Assembly (NCBI RefSeq): GCF_019649055.1
Contig: NW_026570329.1
Location: 391,856 to 455,855 of the forward strand
Length of the DNA stretch: 64,000 nt
Direction of reading: 5' to 3'
DNA from: Paramacrobiotus metropolitanus
Lineage: Eukaryota > Tardigrada > Eutardigrada > Parachela > Macrobiotidae
Below the pieces are notes generated by a model. It made no database searches. It saw only the letters and a list, made by a program, of their open reading frames with translations, and had not been told where the DNA came from. The number at the start of each line of letters is the position of its first letter. Positions within the stretch are counted from its first letter, which is position 1. Of the stretch, positions 37,540 through 49,519 are shown in pieces. A program made the position numbers and the translations under genes.

Positions 37540-38832
37540 CACCATTCTATGATGCGTTTTGCTTAAAATACGAATTGTGCAAAAGTTTATTAAACTTTTG
37601 CACAGTCTATTCAGCAACTACCTCTGTCAATTATTTAATATCCACGTTTAGTATACTTTATATTTTTGGTTGTTCTACAGATTATTTAATTTTCGTTACG
37701 TTTGTGCGGATTGTGTTTTGCCATATATCGGAGGCTAGCTTTTTATGACACAGCAAATTTGTTTGCTGCGACCGAACTGGTTCTCCTTGGCATTTATTAG
37801 ACACTTAAAATGAGCGGCAAGTAACGCATCTTAACCTGGTTGGAATATTACTAGAAATATACGTATAATTACATTGATTGGTCGACCGAGCGAAGCTATT
37901 AAAGTTCCGAACTTTGCGTTTGAGATTGCGTTGTTCTGTGCGGTTTCTGTGCGGCACAAGTCTGTAAAAGCTCCAAATTCTGCAACAGCTACAAAAAATA
38001 CGCATTTGAACTTTTCGGTTATCTGGATGCTATTCTGTAAAAGGTCAAGGGCACAACAAAATATATGCACACCGGAGACAGCACTTTTGCCCTTGACTTG
38101 CAAGCCATTTTATGTTCACTTTCTTAAGCTTTCACAAAAGGAATATTTCCACTTTCAGCAGTCTTACGCTGTGGAATCTCGTGTAGAAATTTAAAAAAAA
38201 ATTGCATAGAGGCAAACTTGCAAAGGCCTTTTTCTAGTCGCACAAATATAAAGAATACATACGGTCAAATGCACCGATAAAGAGAATAATGCAGCGCGTA
38301 CGCAGTGTGGTTAACGCAGGAAAATTAAAATTACAAATGCACGGCTGACAATTTACTACCGTTCAATGCTAAGGTAATACTGTAATAAAGCGGTGATGAG
38401 AACTGGGCTGACGTGCAGAGCGCTGATCCAGTTATGATGGCCGTGTGAAGGGCAACGTCCGCTGCGCGTTCATAAGCCGCTGCTGTCGGCAATCAACAAG
38501 GGCTGCGCAACCTTCAACTTACACACCATCGGTACCACGCCAAAATCTAAATCAATTAAGCCAGTGTTGTATCTGTAATTATCTTTTTTCAACATTTTGT
38601 GGAATAATTATTCGCTCTTCGTATTCGTGTATATTTCGATAATAGTAATCATTCGCTTCGCAGTTCCTGTAACAATCATCAATCGAAATTAACACCGGAC
38701 TACCAAACCCCACAAATACAGAGATGATAGAGGAAGGGCGTGATCAAATCGTTTTGCAAGATTAATGCTTAAATTGTTGGTTTTTCTAAATACTGTCCTT
38801 GCGATTGTCGGTCTCCAAACCGCGTCGAAATC
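37540..38832. other. Spacer between glycine-rich genes
   Basis: Frames on both strands at 37.83-38.19 kb are open for about 100 codons but show no motif, bias or splice context. I take them as chance. Confidence 0.5.
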
Positions 38833-39193
38833 ATGAAGATTCTTCTTGCTTTCCTATACTGTTTTTGTTTGATTATGGTGATTGGCCTGCAACTGGCTGC
38901 GGCCGGCCCATTGGGGCGGTCCTATGGAGACGACAGTTATTCCGGTGGCATGGGCGGCCATCACTATGATGTCGGAATGGGAGGGTTTCGTTCTGGCTGG
39001 ACACCGGGATCGTATGGTATGGGCAGCTATGGATTGCCCTTTGCCGGCAACCTGCCGGGATTCGGGTGCGTACGGTGTTTATGTTTCTGGCGCTAATGAT
39101 GTTCGGGAGAAGTGTTTGACAGTTGTGCGTCACTTTGATTGCAGCATTCTGGGATTGCTGGGACCGTATGCATTTGGGCCGTTTTTCGGCTGA
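38833..39193 (+). CDS. Small secreted glycine-rich protein (family member 3)
   Basis: The exons are 38833-39065 and 39145-39193, giving 93 residues. The signal peptide reads MKILLAFLYCFCLIMVIGL with a cut likely near AAAG. The mature part is Gly/Ser/Tyr-rich with some His (GGMGGHHYDVGMGGFRSG) and ends YGLPFAGNLPGFG. The phase-2 intron splits a Gly codon, and exon 2 reads ILGLLGPYAFGPFFG. This is very close to the mucin-like gene's YGLPFPGMLPGYG then IFGLVGPYGLFGPWG. The two-exon structure is intact. Function is unknown, and a secreted structural or host-defence peptide is plausible. Confidence 0.8.
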
Positions 39194-39728
39194 TCGGACG
39201 ATATTTGTTACGTTTCCAACCCAGCAGCCTGCAGCGTGGCGTGATTTATTTGTCTGTGGTCTTCTGTTTTTTCCCGCTTTTTCGTCCGTTGTATTGCACT
39301 TGCACTTGTTTGCTTATCGATACAATGGTCACTCAAGGCATGATTCTACGCAGCTGATTGGAAAATGCTGACTAGCACTACCGGCATTTTTGTGTCGCCA
39401 TGCATGCTTCCATTGCAAAAGAATTTGTTGCAGACTGACAGCGTGCATAAATTTTAACTTGGTTTAGTACATAAATAAAACAGTATTCCAACAGTTATTT
39501 TATTATGAATAATATCACTGAGCTTTCGTAAAAATAATGGTTTTGGGGAAGGCGGAAGTTGATGGTAACTGATAAGCAAACCGTTCCCGCGATAGTTAAT
39601 ATCATTAAAGCTGCGCCCAACATTATATTTTTTATAGCGCAATAGTAATTTATAAAGTATTATAAAAAAAAGCGCAATATTAGAAAAGAAGTTTATGACT
39701 TTGTAGTTGCTTGCTTAAAGAATCCACT

Positions 39729-40165
39729 TTAACAGCGTAAGCGTCTAGCCGCGTCGTGCCACGCCTGTTCGCCAATCTGGTTGCCCTGTTCGTCCACACA
39801 CCAGGCGGTCATCCAGGCTTGTTGTTGTCGCTCAAATTTTCCATTACTGTCACATGATGGAACCCAAGCGTCCGCCACCAAAGCAAAAAATTCCAATTAA
39901 CATTACTATTTCGAGGCGAATACATATTAATTATGTATGTCATATCAGGATGACCCTGTGATGATAATTTAAACCGCTCCAATGCACTCATCTTACTCTG
40001 TCTGGCTATTTCCTGCTGCTGTGCCTCCTGGCAAGTGCAATTTCCTATGTTGCGTTTAGGAGTCTGAAAAATGTCGAAGCAGGTGTCACGTCCAGCAGCG
40101 CAGTCCGCTGAAGCGAGCATCAGTGAGATCGTAAGAATGACGGCGATCGGGTCGAGTAATGCCAT
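39729..40165 (-). CDS. Secreted thyroglobulin type-1 domain protein (one-base frame break)
   Basis: The ATG is at 40165. The signal peptide is ALLDPIAVILTISLMLASAD. It is followed by CFDIF and NCTCQEAQQQEIARQ. The original frame would stop at 39809, but a second frame on the same strand carries a good thyroglobulin type-1 core, AWVPSCDSNGKFERQQ, then AWCVDEQGNQIGEQAW, and ends LRC at the stop 39731-39729. The two frames meet at an A6 run on the plus strand (39885-39890). One further base there would give one continuous frame of about 146 residues, and no splice acceptor lies nearby. Type-1 domains often inhibit cysteine proteases or bind matrix. The spacing between the first cysteines and the WCV block is longer than usual. 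The indel may be an assembly error. Confidence 0.65.
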
Positions 40166-42025
40166 GGAGGAAATTTAGGGATGGGAAATAGATTAGCGAA
40201 AAATCGATAGAATGCGATGGGGACTGCCAGTAAAAAATTTATGCGGGTGTGCCAAAACGGGGCTGCAAAGGTTTTATGGACGTGGGCCACGTGGCGCTGC
40301 AGTAACTGTACTTGTACAAGTGCACGGAATTATCGCGGCTCAGAATCAACGATACGCTAGAGCGATAAACATCAGATCACTCAAGTGTAAACACTAAGCA
40401 GGTGCTGCATACTCGTATAATGCTAACGCTGAATCGTAACATCAATACTTGAAAACAAGCTCAAACCGACAGTGATGCGAGACCAACCGACAACCACGCA
40501 CACAGGCAAATTATTTTTTCACATAACAGCCACCCGTGAAAGGGAGGTATCGTTTGCACTGTATGCGTGGAACAGGTGACAGCCATCCGTGGATGGTTGG
40601 CAGTCGCTTGCACTATATGCACGGTTGTCGGTTGGTCTCGCTGAAAAAATTTACTGTCGGTTTGACTGCGTGCATCCTCGTACTGTGATTACATAGAGGT
40701 ACTGCCATCGGGTAAACACAATAAATAATTACAACGAATACGGTCCTTCTATCTCAAAACTCAAAACGATGGATGATGCTTACAAAAAAATGTTGCAAAA
40801 TATAATCACGCACATAATTCGGTCTCATGATTTGTGCAGCATGTTTTCGCTTTACAGTGTACACTGTACAGTGCTTTACAGGTTCTAACTGAAATATTTT
40901 ACTCATCAAATTCAAAAGCCTACGCACATCGCGTCATTTCAGCTCAGCTCGTAGTCTCATACGCTACAAGGTCATCGAAAGTCTAGCAAAAAACTCTGCA
41001 CAAGACTTTTACCACACGCCGAGATTATGCCATTTCTGAATGAACCAAGAAGACCACGACCATTCCAAAGAATACTATTTTTACCATTTACGCGCGGCAT
41101 TTTCCTCATAATATGTTCTCTCTCACCCAATACAAGCACACTGTATTTACTCGATTCCTGCAGGAAGCTCAGCAGTCACTTGAGCTTGCAGTCTCAAAGA
41201 GAAGTCAGAGGGGTTGGCGTACCCTTTCGCCGGGTCCAGTAGGTCCTGGAAATATAAAGTTACATCTACAATGCCGAATGCGTACTTAATCAAAACTTTT
41301 TCCTCACCTCGACAGAGATGTATTTCTCATATCCCCAAGAACAGTGGTCCCTGCTGAACAACTGGGAGAACTCAATAAAATTTTGAAGATAACCTTTGTA
41401 ACTTCATAATCAGGATTTATCATAGGTGGAAATACGTAACCGTACACCGATGCATGCAAGCCTACGAGGAGGCGAACAATCGGGCCGGTAGAGGTTCAGT
41501 GTGTTAAGACACGCTGGCCAGCAATTTCGTAAAAGGTAGTCTATCGGTCGAGCTAACAGTCAACCGTGTACGGTTGCACTATCCAACAACTGCAAAATGC
41601 AACCATCCACGGTGGACTGTTGAGTAGATTTTCGATGTGCATGGACAACATGTTAGGCAGAGGCTTAAGAGTTATTAAGACTACTGCCATGACACCATGA
41701 ATTCGGTACCGGCTGACTTGAATCCACGAACCTCTCTTAATTGGTACAGTTTCCGTTTTCCACGGCAAAAGGCGCAGCTCTGTAGTAGTCTGGCACATCC
41801 AAGAGGCCGAAGAACCAGAACACCGCACGTAGAAGCCCAAAGCAGCGAGCTTACCCTCAGCTTCTTTCTGAACCTGTATACACCTGCAAGTAAATACGTC
41901 AAGCTTCGAATAACTTATTCTTCCGGGATGGTTTCTCCCACCAAAGCAGCTTTCTGACTGCTACTGGATCGCTGAAGGTAGACGCCTTCAATAGCTCCCT
42001 GACATCCGGAATCGTAAAATTAATG
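40166..42025. other. Spacer left of the LTR element
   Basis: No gene was seen. It contains small palindromes (CCATCCGTGGATGG near 40585; CAACCGTGTACGGTTG near 41562) and a CCATCCACGGTGGACTG motif near 41604 that recurs, one base changed, on the other side of the LTR element near 47190. Confidence 0.5.
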
Positions 42026-42030
42026 GTACC

Positions 42031-42169
42031 TGTCGTGGCGTGATAATAAATGTACTTTTATTATCGAACGCAGGTCGCTGACTGACTGTCAGCAAAAACC
42101 AAAACATTGACTCGTATACATAACGTTGCTATGCAGAAAGGTCATGTGTATACACACATATATCTGACA
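42031..42169 (-). repeat. Left LTR (3' LTR of the minus-oriented element)
   Basis: These 139 bp begin TGTCG and end TGACA. They are identical base for base to the right copy. The internal side carries the polypurine tract. Confidence 0.95.
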
Positions 42170-45100
42170 CCTCCCCCAGTGGGGAAACCCACTCAACCAA
42201 AGCCAAAAATAAAATTAGCGTCCGAATTTCGGATCCGCGATCAGTCGATCCGGTTCTTTTCGGTCTCTTCCGCTTCGTCGCACTTCTGCTTCTGGCGGCT
42301 TCAGTTGGGAACTGGTATCGGTTTTCGCTTCAGGAACGCGTGGCGTTTTCTTAGCATTCTTCGTATTCGCTGGCTTCACTGGTTTGGCGCTATCGACAGA
42401 CGGTAATGTAAGTTCAGGTGTTTTACCAGTACCGATCTGTCCACCAGCATCCTGCTTTGTGATCGCTTCCGGAATGACATCGTTAGGCAGTGCCGTCTGC
42501 GCAGGCGCTGCTGGCGATGCGAGTGGTACTTTCGGTACATCCGGTGCCTTCAGTGCGGCAGGTACGACAGGTACAGCTGGTGGATTCGGTAACGCACGCT
42601 CGTCTGGGTGCAGCCAGTGCCTCGGTCGCATCTGGTTTTCATGCCTTCGCAGGTCCGTTCCGTTGACCAGGACAACCCAGATGCGTGTACCTTCACGTTT
42701 GACCAGCTGTCCACGCTGCCAGTCAACTGCACGGTTCGGACGGTAATCACGTACCATTACGTATTCACCAACTAGGAAATGCTTCTCCTTTGTTCGTTGC
42801 CCTAAATTTTGCTGGTAACGCTTCCGGTTACGCTCCACTGTTGTCATCAGGACAGGCACCAGCAAGTCCGGCTGACCACGCAGCTTGCGGCTCAGAAACA
42901 ATTCGGCTGGGGACTTGCCAGTTGTGGCCTGTGGCGCGTTGCGGTACCGGAACAGGAATTCCCGCAGAGCTGTGGGCAGTGACTTCCGGTCGGCCATCAG
43001 CTTGCTGATTCCGTCCTTAAAGGTTTGGACGTAGCGCTCCGCCTGACCGTTTGACTGTGGATGGCCAGGTGGTGTCCGCAGATGTCGAATGCCGTGTACC
43101 CTGCAGAAATCTGCAAATTCCTGCGATGTAAACTGCGTACCGTTATCGGTAACGATTTCGGTACAGGCTCCGTAACGGCTAAACAGATTCAGGAGGGCGC
43201 CGTCGGACGTGGCATGTTTCATCTGGATAACCTCCGGCCACTTCGACATGGCGTCCACAATCACTAGCAGCATTGTGCCGTGAAATGGACCGGCGAAATC
43301 CATGTGGAGCCGCTTCCAAGGTGCATCCGGCACTTCCCACTGTGCCAGCGGGACTTTGGCCGTTTCCTTCGCACGTTCAGTGCAGATTCGGCATTCACTG
43401 GACATTCGTTCGATGTCCTTGTCCATGTTGGGCCGCCAGCAGTATCCTCGTGCTTCACCCTTCATCTTTCCCGCCCCCATGTGGGCGCTGTGAAGAAAAT
43501 CCAGGATCTGCTGCCGGTGTTTCGATGGCACGACGGTCCGGGATCCGCAGCATACACAGCCGTTGATAGGGACGAGCTCGTGCTCAAGTCGCTTGTAGGG
43601 ACGCGATAGGGCATCAACCGTCGACGGCCAGCCGTTCATGATGTATCCATACACGGTGGACAGTTCCGGATCTCTGGCTGTTTCCTCGGCGATCGCTTCC
43701 ACCGAGACTGGGAAACGGGACACGTTGTCGACGTGGACAGAGTTGACCACACTGTCCATCCCCAAGCCGGGCAGGCCATCCAGCTGCGTCGAATGCAGTG
43801 GCAGGCGGCTCAGTCCGTCAGCTTGGCCAAACTCCTCGGTGCGGCGGTACTCGATGCTGAACGAATATCCCATCAACATCAGCGCCCACCGTTGAAGGCG
43901 GTTTGCAATCACCACCGGCACTCCTTTCCGTTGGCCAAACACACTGAGCAACGGTTTGTGGTCAGTGCACAAAGTGAACTCGCGTCCCACGATATACTGA
44001 TGGAACTTCCGGCACCCAAACACCAGTGCCAGTGCCTCTTTTTCTAGCTGGCCGTAGTTCTTTTCGGCGGCTGTGAGCGTCTTCGAGGCGTGCGCGATTG
44101 GTCGTTCCGTGCCGTCCGGAAACCGGTGGCAGATCACGGCGCCAACGCCGTATTGTGACGCGTCCGCGGCGAGGACCAGCGGCATCCGCGGGTCGTAATG
44201 AACCAGGAATTCCGCGCGGACAATCTGCTCCTTTAAAGAAGGGAACTGCGTCTCGCAGTCCTTTTACCAGGACCACGGGACTCCGGCCTTGAGGAGGTTG
44301 TGGAATGGCGCACACTTCCCGGACAGGTTGCGAACGAACTTCCCGTAATGGTTGACCAGACCCAGGAACGCTCGGAGTTCGCTGATGTTGGTCGGCCGGG
44401 CCATATCGCGGAGTGCCTTGACGCGGTCCCGGGAAATGTGGCGACCTCGGTGGTCCACCACGAACCCCAGGTACTCCACGGAGTCCTGAAGGAAGAAGCA
44501 TTTACTGCGCTTTAGCGTGAACCCGTGCTCTTCCAGGCGTTGGAGGACCTTCTCCAGGTTGCGGAGGTGCTCCTCTTCCGTCGTCCCGGTAACGATGATG
44601 TCGTCGAGGTAAATGGCGACACCCTCGCATCCCTAGAGGACGCTTTCCATGATCTGCTGGAACACGGAGGGACCGCAGGCGACACCGAAGGGGAGTCGGT
44701 TGTACCGGAACAACCCCTTGTGGGTGTTTATTACCACCAGGTTCTTGCTCTCCTCATCGAGCTCCACCTGGGCGTACGCTTCCGCCAGATCCAACGTACT
44801 GAACTGCTTTCCTCCGTTCAGTTTCACAGACAGCTCATCGGGCGTCGGCAGTGGGTACTGCTGGACGTCGAGAGCGTCGCTGAGTCCCGTGCTAAGGTCG
44901 GCACAGGTGCGGATGTCTCCAGCCCGTTTCTGCGCCGTCACCACTGGAGCTGCCCAGTCGGCCCGTTCCACTGGTGTAAGGATGCCCCTCTCCACCAGGC
45001 GATCCAGGTCGCGCTCCAGTGCTTCGCGAAAGGCAAATGGGACTGGTCAAGCTTTCCGGGATACAGGCGTCACGCCTGGCTTCAAGTGCAGGTGAGCCTT

Positions 45101-46508
45101 GTAATGTTTGCAATGGCCCAGTTCGTCACGGAAACCTGCACTGTGCTTTTTCAGCAGCTGTTCCGCCTCCAGTGTGCCGGAAACTGTAGACACCATGGTC
45201 GACTGCAAATCCCGCAGACTCAGTCGGCTGAGATCCAAGGCGCGGATCCAGTCTCTACCCAGCACGTTTCCACCAGTTGCCACCACCACAACCGGCAGTG
45301 CCTTGCGAGTGCGTGCGTGGGCGACTTCCACGGTTGCAGTACCGATAACCTTTAGTGTGTGCCCCGTGAAGCTCCGCAGAGTATTCATATACGGTGACAG
45401 CTTCGGGGATCCGATTGATCGCCACGTGTCGGCCGTAATAATCGTCACGCTGGATCCTGTATCCAGTACGGGCGACACAGGCACGCCATCCAGCTTTACT
45501 GGTACATGGATGGATCGTCCCCCCGTTGTGTCCACTGATAAGACGTCAAATTCCTCTTCCACGAGGAATGTCCGTCGTCCGTCTCTTCGCTGCTGGGTTG
45601 CAGGTTGCTTCCCGCTTCGACACACTTTCGCAATATGACCCTTTCTTCCACAGTTTTTACATGCTAGCTCCTTCGCCCAGCACTCCGCTCGGACATGTTG
45701 GCTAGAGCCGCAGCCATTGCACACGCTTCCAGTACTACCACTAGTTGCGGGCTGCCTGTCCGGACCAGCGCCGCGCCGCTGCTGTCCGCCTCGGCCGCCG
45801 CCGCGGTTTCTTCCTCGTGCGCCGCCGCCACGGCGTGCATTGTCCACGCGAGCCACATCAGGCGCCGTACTGCCCTTCTTGTTGCACCTCCGGAGCTCGT
45901 ACTCCTCGCAGATCTCCAGAGCCTTCTCCAGAGTGGTGTAGGTCTGGGATTGCAGGTGTTGGCGTGTAGCGTCGCTTGTGATTCCGTTCAGAAAGGTCGC
46001 CGACATATTCTTCTCAAGTACGTCGGCTGGGAAACCGCAGGGAAATGCCTTTCGCCGCAGTCGATTTGCAAAATCCAGCAAGGTCTCGCCGGACTCTTGC
46101 TGCAGCTTGAAGTAGTTCGCCCACTCGGTGGCGGCGTTCGTTTTGTTCACGTAGGCATGCTCGAGCTTGTCCACCAGCTGCGCAATTGTGAAATTATCGG
46201 GATCAGTAGGTAAACACATGGAGAAAAGCATTTCCCCCGCATCGATCCCGAGTGAATCCAGCAGCAAACACTTCTGGTCTTCCAGGTCATTGATTTTCCG
46301 TAGCTTCACGTAATTCCTGTATTGGAATTGCCACCACCGCCATGTCATCTTCGCGGGTTCAAACTTGATCAGCCCGGATCCAGTCTTCTCGCTGGACGTC
46401 GTGGGCGCTGATGGCGAAGTAGGCGATGCAGGCGTTGTCGACGCCGTGGTCGACATTGTGTGTGTAAGGAATCAGACCGCGTGAGGTCGTGTGGCCTTCA
46501 CGCCAGTT

Positions 46509-46647
46509 TGTCGTGGCGTGATAATAAATGTACTTTTATTATCGAACGCAGGTCGCTGACTGACTGTCAGCAAAAACCAAAACATTGACTCGTATACATA
46601 ACGTTGCTATGCAGAAAGGTCATGTGTATACACACATATATCTGACA
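46509..46647 (-). repeat. Right LTR (5' LTR of the minus-oriented element)
   Basis: These 139 bp are identical to the left copy. The internal flank (minus strand, starting AACTGGCGTGAAGG) would hold the primer-binding site. I could not assign the tRNA. Confidence 0.95.
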
Positions 46648-46652
46648 GTACC

Positions 46653-47228
46653 CTTTGTGCGAATATCTAAAATTACATAACAATTACTACAACCTGGCAA
46701 AAACGTTCAGCAAAGGCAACAGCGCGCTAACTTTGTCGGGGTTCTGTTCGGAACGGCAGCTGTGGTTTGATGGTGGCGTACTTGTAGTGGTAGATATCCA
46801 GTACTTCCGATTGCAACAACAAACCGCTCTGAATAATAAAAACACGACATTTCACCCAACACTGTTAGATTTGCTTCGGCGGCTCAAAGGGGCCAAAACT
46901 CGATTGAATTGTATCGTCAGCAAGATTGCTGATTTAAAGAAAAAACAGATGTACGATTCAAACTCTTGAACGAGGAGTTATTTGATTGAGTCTGTAACGC
47001 GTTTGTCCCTGTGAAACTGCGAGTGGAACTGGCTGAAAATTTCTGACGAAGGTTGACGTAAGTCAGCCTTTAAAGATTGACATAAGTCAACGTAAGTCGA
47101 CATGGTTACTAACCACGGACCCACGATCAGTCATAACGCACTGCCACCAACCACGGTTGACCGTTACGCAGCGCAAATTAGTGCAGCTATCCACGGTGGA
47201 CTGTTTGGTTGACAACTTGGCAGTCAGC
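46653..47228. other. Spacer between LTR element and BTB gene
   Basis: A plus-strand frame at 46655-46969 (Lys/Leu/Asn-rich, 104 codons) starts at the insertion point of the LTR element and matches nothing I know. Short direct repeats of AAGTCGAC/AAGTCAAC-type lie near 47060-47100. Confidence 0.4.
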
Positions 47229-48382
47229 TCAACTAACAGCAACATAAATGCCAGAATGCGGTGGCGACTCAATGAAATACGTAGCTCCTCGTACAGCTCG
47301 TACCTTCACCGGTCCGTCCAGCAGCAGATTATCCGTTAAGATAGGAAATCGAATGAGAAACAATTCCTGGCCCAACATTTCACGTCGATTGGCGGAAGAA
47401 GCACTCATGTTTTTCCGAATGCACATATCTGCAGCCCACCTATCCAAAGACGGCTGAGAAATGTTCAAGCTTAACAATAATTATTGTAAGCAGAGGTCGG
47501 GCCCATACTGGGTTTACCTGTCAGCAGATGAACAAATGATATCTTCATTGGCGGTCAACGTATCCCGTTGGAGAATGGCTCATAGAGCTTCTTGCCCGAT
47601 TGTATAGAACTGCTTCGACTTCCAAATAGTTACAGCTGATTCATCAATCAGACGAACACTTTTCAAGGATAATCGGCGCAGCAGCTGCAAAATGCACGGC
47701 CTAGAAAACACAATTCCGCAATCACGTCAATATAACATAAACCACCGAGAAAACCTACGTCGTCCAGTATATGCAGGCAATTGTTGACGTTGAGCGTATT
47801 CAGGACGAAATCCGTACAAAAGGTGATCAGCGTCGCTAAGTCGTACTTATCAGCGCACTTTAACGTGTCGAAGACGTTGTCCTGGGTGAAGTTGGTCACC
47901 TTGTCGGTATACATGTAGCTACACGACATAATGGATTAACATCTGTCGTATTTACTGAAGAGGGCGATAAAAAATACCGTAACGTTCAGCACACCTGAGC
48001 ATGTTAGCAAAGGCATCGGGAAGAATGTCAGGAATTTCGAAGGGGGTTGTGTACTTATCTGGTAGACTTCCATAGAACATCTGATGGAACACAGTACTGC
48101 GAACGCCCATGACGAATCTGAAAACAGACAAATAGGCACTGAGCCAAACGAATTTTTTTGATTATTAATGAGCATTTAGATCAGAGTGCGCGAGAATCGA
48201 GAGTTACTTGTGAGCTGGAAAGATGCTAACGGTGCCATGATCTCCTCCCACCGCGAACTTGACGTCGCTCATATCTTCACACAGTAACAGATGCTTTGCA
48301 CAATGTGCAATGCACATTCGCCAAGCTTCGCAACATCGGCGCGTCTGCCTTCGTCCAAGGACTGTGTGGAACTTTGAGACAT
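47229..48382 (-). pseudogene. BTB-BACK domain gene (BTBD3/6-type), probably inactivated
   Basis: Minus-strand exons are 48382-48208, 48117-47995, 47918-47759, 47700-47518 and 47453-47229, with consistent GT-AG junctions. The BTB domain reads CEDMSDVKFAVGGD, IFPAHK, FYGSLPDKYTTPFEIPDILP, MYTDKV and ADKYDL. The BACK region reads AVHFAAAAPIILEKC, RLIDESAVTIWKSKQF and LQRDTLTANED, then LDRWAADMCIRKN and REMLGQELFLIRFP, as in BTBD3/6 proteins, which serve as Cullin-3 substrate adaptors. The usual C-terminal PHR domain is absent. There are three lesions: a frame shift in exon 1 between ALHIVQS and KHLLLC; an extra T in exon 4 (TGTTCG) after EKC; and an in-frame TGA in exon 4 before AILQRD. Splice sites are all preserved, so the loss is recent or partly due to sequence error. 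Confidence 0.75.
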
Positions 48383-49519
48383 AACGGATAACTCCACCGG
48401 GATTGCAATAGAATGTGAGGACGACTGCAGCTCGACGCAGGTAAAGCAGTTATTTTAGACAGTCAAGCTTGAAGGCGGAAGCTTTGAAAATCTAAATGCT
48501 AATTTTCCTATTCGATCTTGAAATCTAGAAAAAATGACCAGCGAAAACGTGAAACAAAAATGTATGTAAATAAGTAAATTTAGCACATGTGACATATCGG
48601 TGCAGTGTAATATTGTGCTAGTAACTGAAAGCAGCGTGCTTGGGCTTTGGTCTTCGGAGTTCATCTTACTGGTGACGGTGGTGAGTCACCGTGAGTGGTG
48701 AGTCGTGACACGTGCACTGCCACTCACCAGCCTAAAGTGTAAGTCGGTTCTAAGACTCTATTAAATCTTCCAAATTGCGGTGATGAAATTAATTTTATGC
48801 AATAGTAATATTATTGTTAATAATAGTGTCAAGTTTGTGGTTAAATGTACTGTACTACCACGCGCACTACAGATAATTTAAATAATTATTACCTATATTA
48901 TTGACTGCTCATTCGTTATTGGTGCAGCGTTCTGTAGCAGGTATTTGTGAATTGTGAGGGCGAGCACAGTTTCTGGATTTCTACTTTCTGTATCGACAAT
49001 ATTGATACATTTAAAACCGCTCACAATTTGTAACGAATCCGATATAGTAAAATAATACCGGTCAGCTATACACGGAAAGGATAATTAAATACCAAGTACA
49101 TATTAAGTACAAGATCTATACTACGCGCGGCGCCCCATAGTTTTGAGATCTCTATAACCATAAAACTTCTGGAAAAACGGACAACGCCATTAGATCCGGG
49201 ATAGTTCAGAAGTGGCCGGCATGTGTTTTTTTATGAAAATATCGAGCCGGCATCAAGCCGGCATCAAGACCAGATTGATCCAACCCATCTTAAAGGTCAC
49301 CTTGAAACTTAGAAATATTTGCTTAGATACAAAAATACCAATTGACATAATTATCACACTAATTAAACCGAAAAATAAATAAATTATTGTATTTATTCAA
49401 ACACTCGCGTTATTCAAACACTGCTGTCGGTGTTGCCGAGCTTGAAACACGTTTAAAATCAACCGATATACGAGGTAAAATGTAAAAATACCAAATATAA
49501 AATCAATACCAAAAATCAC
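48383..49519. other. Spacer left of the satellite
   Basis: I see no gene. Near 48665-48730 there are local repeats of GTGAGTC/GTGAGTG. Confidence 0.5.

Larger units (their letters stand above)
42031..46647 (-). mobile_element. Ty3/gypsy LTR retrotransposon fossil
   Basis: A 4.6-kb element lies in minus orientation. It is bounded by identical 139-bp LTRs (TGTCGTGGCG...ATATCTGACA) and flanked by a perfect 5-bp target duplication GTACC (42026-42030 and 46648-46652). A polypurine tract (GGGGGAGG on the minus strand) abuts the LTR at 42169. Parts, in minus-strand order: gag with CCHC knuckles (CNGCGSSQH.., CKNCGRKGHIAKVC) and aspartic protease (DTGSSVTII) at about 45.0-46.5 kb; reverse transcriptase at about 44.2-45.0 kb; RNase H and integrase (zinc finger, TDNGTQF, GHPQSNGQAERY) at about 42.2-44.2 kb. 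The RT, RNase H, integrase order marks Ty3/gypsy. There is no envelope gene. LTR identity implies a young insertion. The pol region looks broken, at roughly three or four places. Confidence 0.95.

Noticed and set aside
37831-38194. Overlapping frames of about 90-106 codons on both strands
   Set aside because: There is no motif, bias or splice context, and opposite-strand overlap suggests chance.
46655-46969. 104-codon plus frame starting at the LTR target site
   Set aside because: No domain is recognisable, and joining the flanks across the insertion site gives no continued frame.
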